From: Dryobates pubescens
Taxonomy: Eukaryota; Chordata; Aves; Piciformes; Picidae
Length of the DNA stretch: 64,000 nucleotides
Assembly: GCF_014839835.1 (NCBI RefSeq)
Contig: NC_071644.1
Span: 4,007,266 to 4,071,265 of the forward strand
Direction of reading: 5' to 3'
Below, in pieces: positions 60,392-64,000 of this stretch. The notes below the pieces were generated by a model, which searched no databases, was not told the origin of the DNA, and saw only the letters and a program-made list of their open reading frames with translations. Position 1 is the first letter of the stretch, and each line of letters opens with the position of its first letter. A program made the translations under genes and the position numbers.

Positions 60392-63300
60392 TTACATCAA
60401 TCTCAGAAAATTTACTATCTTTTCCAGGCCTTTTTCTCCAGATCTGAATACTACCGGCCTGCCCCAATTTGCCAAGAATAATGTGCCATGGAATCCCTCT
60501 TGCAGGTGGCACCAGGTCACTTTTATACCATGATCCTCTAACCGTTTCTTGTAGAGCAGTCCATCATCTCTAAGCACATCATATTCACAGGTCAAGATGA
60601 AGGTCTCAGGAAGCTGAGCAATAACGCTGTCTTCAGCTAGCAGTGGTGAGAAAACAGGGTTGAGGAGAGGCCTTAGTATCTCAGCGAGTTCTTCTGCCAG
60701 TGGAAGTGTTGGACTTGGTTGGTAGCCTCTGGCTTTAAACTCCTGAGGGATGTGGTCAGCACTCACCCATTTTTTATACTTCAGTCTCAGGTCTTCTGGA
60801 ATATGAGACCATCGATCCATTGTTTCCACGAGTCTGACGTCTTTGTTAAGATACCTCAGGCCAAAAGTAATGGTTCGTTCCTTTAGCAGAATGGGGACTG
60901 CCTTATTCTGCTGGTAAGAAGGCAAATCAAAGTCCACACACTGGAGAAAAGGATATATTAGGATTTGTGCTCTCAGCTTTGGGAGATCTCTTCTGTTCAC
61001 CAGGGCTTGGGCAACAGCAGCAGTGAGTGTTCCTCCGCTGCTGTCTCCGCAGATGATGATGCGGGAAGGGTCTACTCCATAATCCTGTGCAGTCCTCAGA
61101 AAGTGTATGGTGGCAGTGACACAGTCCTCAAACTGGGCTGGATATGGATGCTCAGGAGCTAAGCGATACCTAAACAGGAGTGAAAGAGTTTTACCATAGT
61201 CATGCCCAGGGAATGGTCCTGTCGGTACTCCATTCATAGCTTGCTTTCTTAAGGTAGGGAAATACTCTGAGATGATAATGACAGCAATAGAATTGATTAT
61301 AATTAGTGTGTGTGGTGTATTACTGTTAATGTTTGGGGGAATCAGTGCTATTTTGTCTTTGCAAAATCCTTCTCTCCCCAGGTGACTGAAGGCACTTGCT
61401 GAGTTTTTATAGAACTAGGTGAGAAGGCAGGTGGGTAAGAACCAGTTACCAGCAGCTCCGGTCAGAAACTGAAGTCAGTGTTTGCCAACAAATTGTTAGA
61501 GAATGTGAGCATAGAAAATGGATAATGACAATATGCAGGGTTCTCAGAGGTTTTCTATGTGCTGAATTCTTTAGAAACAGAATCAGTGAGAGTTAAGGAT
61601 TCTTCAAGTATTTTAGGATGTAAATAGTGATTAGTGCAATTTTAATCCATTTCTGAGACTTCAGCTCCGGAAACCACGAGGACATAGACTTCTGAGGTGA
61701 TGCCTTCTGAGCTTCTAGACATTAGCTCCTTTAAAAATACATTACAGTTCAGCAGCAAAAGATCTGGAATGTTCATCTCAGGTTGGCTGCAAGTTAAACA
61801 TGGTTCCACCTGAGTTTTTCAGAACTCCTAAAATGAGTTTGTAGTAGTCTGGGCAGCCGTGCTTTTCACAGAACAGTTACACTTCAAACACGGTATTGTC
61901 TTTCAGCTTCAGGTGGTTTGGATACAGCTGTAGGAAACCAACATCCTCACCTCTTAGTGGTGGCTTACAAAATTGTTATAATGGATTTTATTTGGAAATA
62001 AGCAAGTGCAGAGCAGTTGACTAATTCTTGCTAAGCACAATTAGTGCTGGCAAAATGCATGTGATCATTAAATGTAAGTACTGCCTGCGCTTTACAAGGA
62101 ACTTGGCTTGCGGTGACTATGCATCAAAGAGTTACAAACCTAGAAGGAGGCACAAATGGCTCTCGTGTGGTGTGGCTGTGACTCCACTTACCCCACAGAC
62201 ACAAACACTGAATTGCTTTTCCAAGCCAAATGGCGACAAGTTTTTTCGTAGGCCTCTGTAAAACAAAAGAGACCAATGGAATTATTACTTGCCTTAAAAA
62301 TGTACTGAATGAAAATACTCTGACATTCTCATCCCTATTCTGTGATTCATACTGCTTGCTAATTCTCTTACTGTGGCATGGTCTAATCTGGAGATTGCTC
62401 AGAATTTCTTTACCTCTGTGAGTCTTCTTGCCAGTAAGAAACCTGAATCACAGAATCACCAAGGTTGGAAGAGACCTCAAAGATCATCAAGTCCGACCGC
62501 AGACCTCATGACTAAACCATGGCACCAAGTGCCACATCCAATCCCCTCTTGAATTTCACACTCAATCCCCTCTTGGAAAGGTTAGTTCATAGAAGGTGCC
62601 ACTGCTGCCACTTCTGAAGAGGTATTGAAGAGGAGAAGCAACAAACACAACTGCCCCCTGCTACATCCAGCACAAGAATTTTTCTTGTACATGAGGCACC
62701 ATCTCATCTCTTAGGAGATCTCCTACCCATTTCAGATGCCCAAATACACTTTTACCTTGTTTTGCCATTCAAAAGACACAGGGCAGTAGACACTCATACA
62801 CCAAGCTTGCACACATAGGCAAATATCAGTTGAGCTTTTTAAAATAAGAAATAAACTTCTACTGAGATTTTCAACTTTCCTCAGAAGCATGAAGGAGAGA
62901 AAGGAAGCAAGCAGGGATTAAAAATGATCAGAGAGTAAGAGTTCTAAATGCACAACCTGCAAAGGAACAATTTAACGTGATGCCTACTGCAAGTAAATAA
63001 AATTCTTCTGCTGTGCTGAAATTAATTTTGATATTTATATTGCTTAACCTTCTAACTCTTTGTGCCACTTAAGAAATACTGAAATTAGATCAGGTTGTCC
63101 AGAGAGGTTGGGAAGGCTCCACAGTCGGAAGTGTTCAAAGCAAGGTTGGATGGGGGCTTGGGCAACCTGGTCTGTGGACCAGGTCCCTTCCAACCCAGAT
63201 CATTCTATGTTTCTATGATTCTGAGAGTATTCAAGGGGTATTCAAGCTGTGGAAGTCCACCTGGTCTAGTAGGAGATATCCCTGCCTGTGGAAGGAGGGT

Positions 63301-63601
63301 TGGAATGAGATGATCTCTTAGGTCTTTTCCCACCCAAAGCATTCCAAGATCTGTAGTTACAACTATATTATTTGTAGTACTTACGAATGCTTCCAAACTG
63401 TCCAACCCCTCCATGAAAATAAAGGACTCCTCTTCTTTGGCCAGTGGTGGACATTTTTGGGTGGTAAATTCTTACTTTAACCTTTTCAAAACTCAAGTCC
63501 TTGATCAAAAGATGTTTATCTTTGAACGGCGGTATTCCATCCATTATAGCCCTGAGCACATAGATGTCTTTGACGACACCAATTCTTTCCAGAAATTTTC
63601 C
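60392..63601 (-). CDS. AADACL4: AADACL4-like serine hydrolase, copy A (5' end off window)
   Basis: Exons 2-4 are visible: 63385-63601, 62192-62255, 60392-61169 (217+64+778 nt; 352 residues here). Exon 1, encoding the signal anchor and the PPG marker, must lie beyond 64000. Exon 2 begins GKFLERIGVVKDIYV and carries HGGVG, not HGGGW, in the oxyanion loop. Exon 3 encodes the EKTCRHLAWKSNSVFVSV segment. Exon 4 starts [10 protein letters not shown] and has nucleophile GDSSGG, acid DVLRDDG, base EGFHG, and ends VNFLRLM. The NAT sequon of the other four copies is TAT here (CVTATIHF), so that glycosylation site is lost. Exon 4 is one codon longer than in the others. All splice sites are canonical. 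It is the most divergent member and may correspond to AADACL3 or a separate avian lineage. Predicted ER-anchored lumenal hydrolase; substrate unknown. Confidence 0.92.
62447..62580 (-). repeat. CR1 3' end in copy A intron 2
   Basis: 'AATCACAGAATCACCAAGGTTGG', 'GAGACCTCAAAGATCATCAAGTCCGACC', 'CATGGCACCAAGTGCCACATCCAATCC'. An internal 22-bp duplication ('CAATCCCCTCTTG') occurs near its 5' end. Confidence 0.88.
63091..63350 (+). repeat. Two adjacent CR1 3' ends in copy A intron 2
   Basis: The first (63091-63221) has 'GGTTGTCCAGAGAGGTTGGGAAGGC' and the tail 'CATTCTATGTTTCTATGATTCTGA'. The second (about 63262-63350) has 'CTGGTCTAGTAGGAGATATCCCTGCC' and ends 'CAAAGCATTCC'. They are antisense to copy A, just 3' of its exon 2. 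Confidence 0.85.
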
Positions 63602-64000
63602 CTGATAATAAACAGAAAGAAACCACAAATTAGTGCAGATTTCCATCTTACCTGGAGGCTCATCATGAACCAGTGAAAATTCCATGGTCGATTCAAACTT
63701 TGTCTCCAGATGGTTCTTACAATGAAGTGGGCAGTTATGATGATGATTTGGATACATCTTCATTGTAATGCAATAGCTACCAAAACTGGATGCTCAAAGG
63801 GCTGACAGGAATGGGTGGACTTCTCTAGCTGCCTTGTGCTTGTGCTTCTCCAAAAGCAAGGTTTTTGAGCCTGTGGGACAGTCTGCCTGAGAGGTGCTTT
63901 CACAGCAGCACAGTAACTTGACTCACTAATGCCACCTTGCAACTCCAGCAAAATTGTTCCCCATGCTTTCTAGCAGAACATGGGATTAGCTTTGGTGGTA
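63602..64000. other. Copy A intron 1 (part)
   Basis: No signal-anchor/PPG exon is seen before the window edge, so this is read as the 3' part of copy A intron 1. Confidence 0.55.

Noticed and set aside
63760-63951. Possible exon 1 of copy A
   Set aside because: No hydrophobic anchor or PPG marker as in the other exon 1 sequences; exon 1 is taken to be outside the window.
1-64000. Retrovirus-like or LTR elements
   Set aside because: No paired terminal repeats or polymerase-like frames were noticed; all recognisable mobile sequence is CR1 LINE.

Overview
The window is vertebrate nuclear DNA, almost certainly avian. The evidence is about 30 truncated CR1 LINE fragments, many ending in the bird-type octamer (ATTCTATG/ATTCTGTG), introns of a few hundred bases to about 2 kb, CpG islands, and intron-containing genes. 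No prokaryotic, viral or CRISPR features were seen. The gene content matches the region syntenic with human 1p36.21, where LRRC38, CFAP107 (C1orf158) and AADACL3/AADACL4 are neighbours.

Layout. (1) About 1-3.76 kb, plus strand: the last exon of LRRC38, a BK-channel auxiliary (gamma) subunit. The rest of the gene lies left of the window. (2) About 3.8-29.9 kb: a long gene-poor interval holding mostly CR1 fragments in both orientations, with no exon I can support. (3) 29.9-32.2 kb, minus strand: CFAP107, a ciliary doublet-microtubule inner protein. Three exons are recognised, and a 29-bp minisatellite of about 10 units lies in the intron just after its third recognised segment. (4) 32.9-64 kb, minus strand: a head-to-tail array of five arylacetamide-deacetylase-like (AADACL4-type) serine hydrolase genes. 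From right to left I call them A (5' end outside the window), B, C, D and E. Each has the same four-exon structure: a signal-anchor exon, an HGGG exon, a 64-nt exon, and a large exon with the catalytic Ser, Asp and His. All recognised exons are open and all splice sites used are GT/AG, so all five look functional.

How they relate. Copies C, D and E are close relatives. The first ~290 bp of their exon 4, carrying the nucleophile GDSAGG, is almost identical (3 differences between C and D), while the adjoining sequence is clearly more diverged, which points to recent gene conversion. Copies B and A are more diverged. They have altered oxyanion-hole motifs (HGGAG, HGGVG) and different nucleophile elbows (GDSCGAN, GDSSGG), suggesting divergent substrate use. 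The proteins should be ER membrane-anchored enzymes with a lumenal catalytic domain that cleave esters or amides of lipids and xenobiotics; substrates cannot be read from the sequence. Copy E has a classic CpG-island promoter at exon 1. Copy D instead has its CpG island over exon 2.

Limits. Exon calls come from reading the sequence, conserved phase and family knowledge, with no alignment or transcript data. One expected CFAP107 exon was not found.
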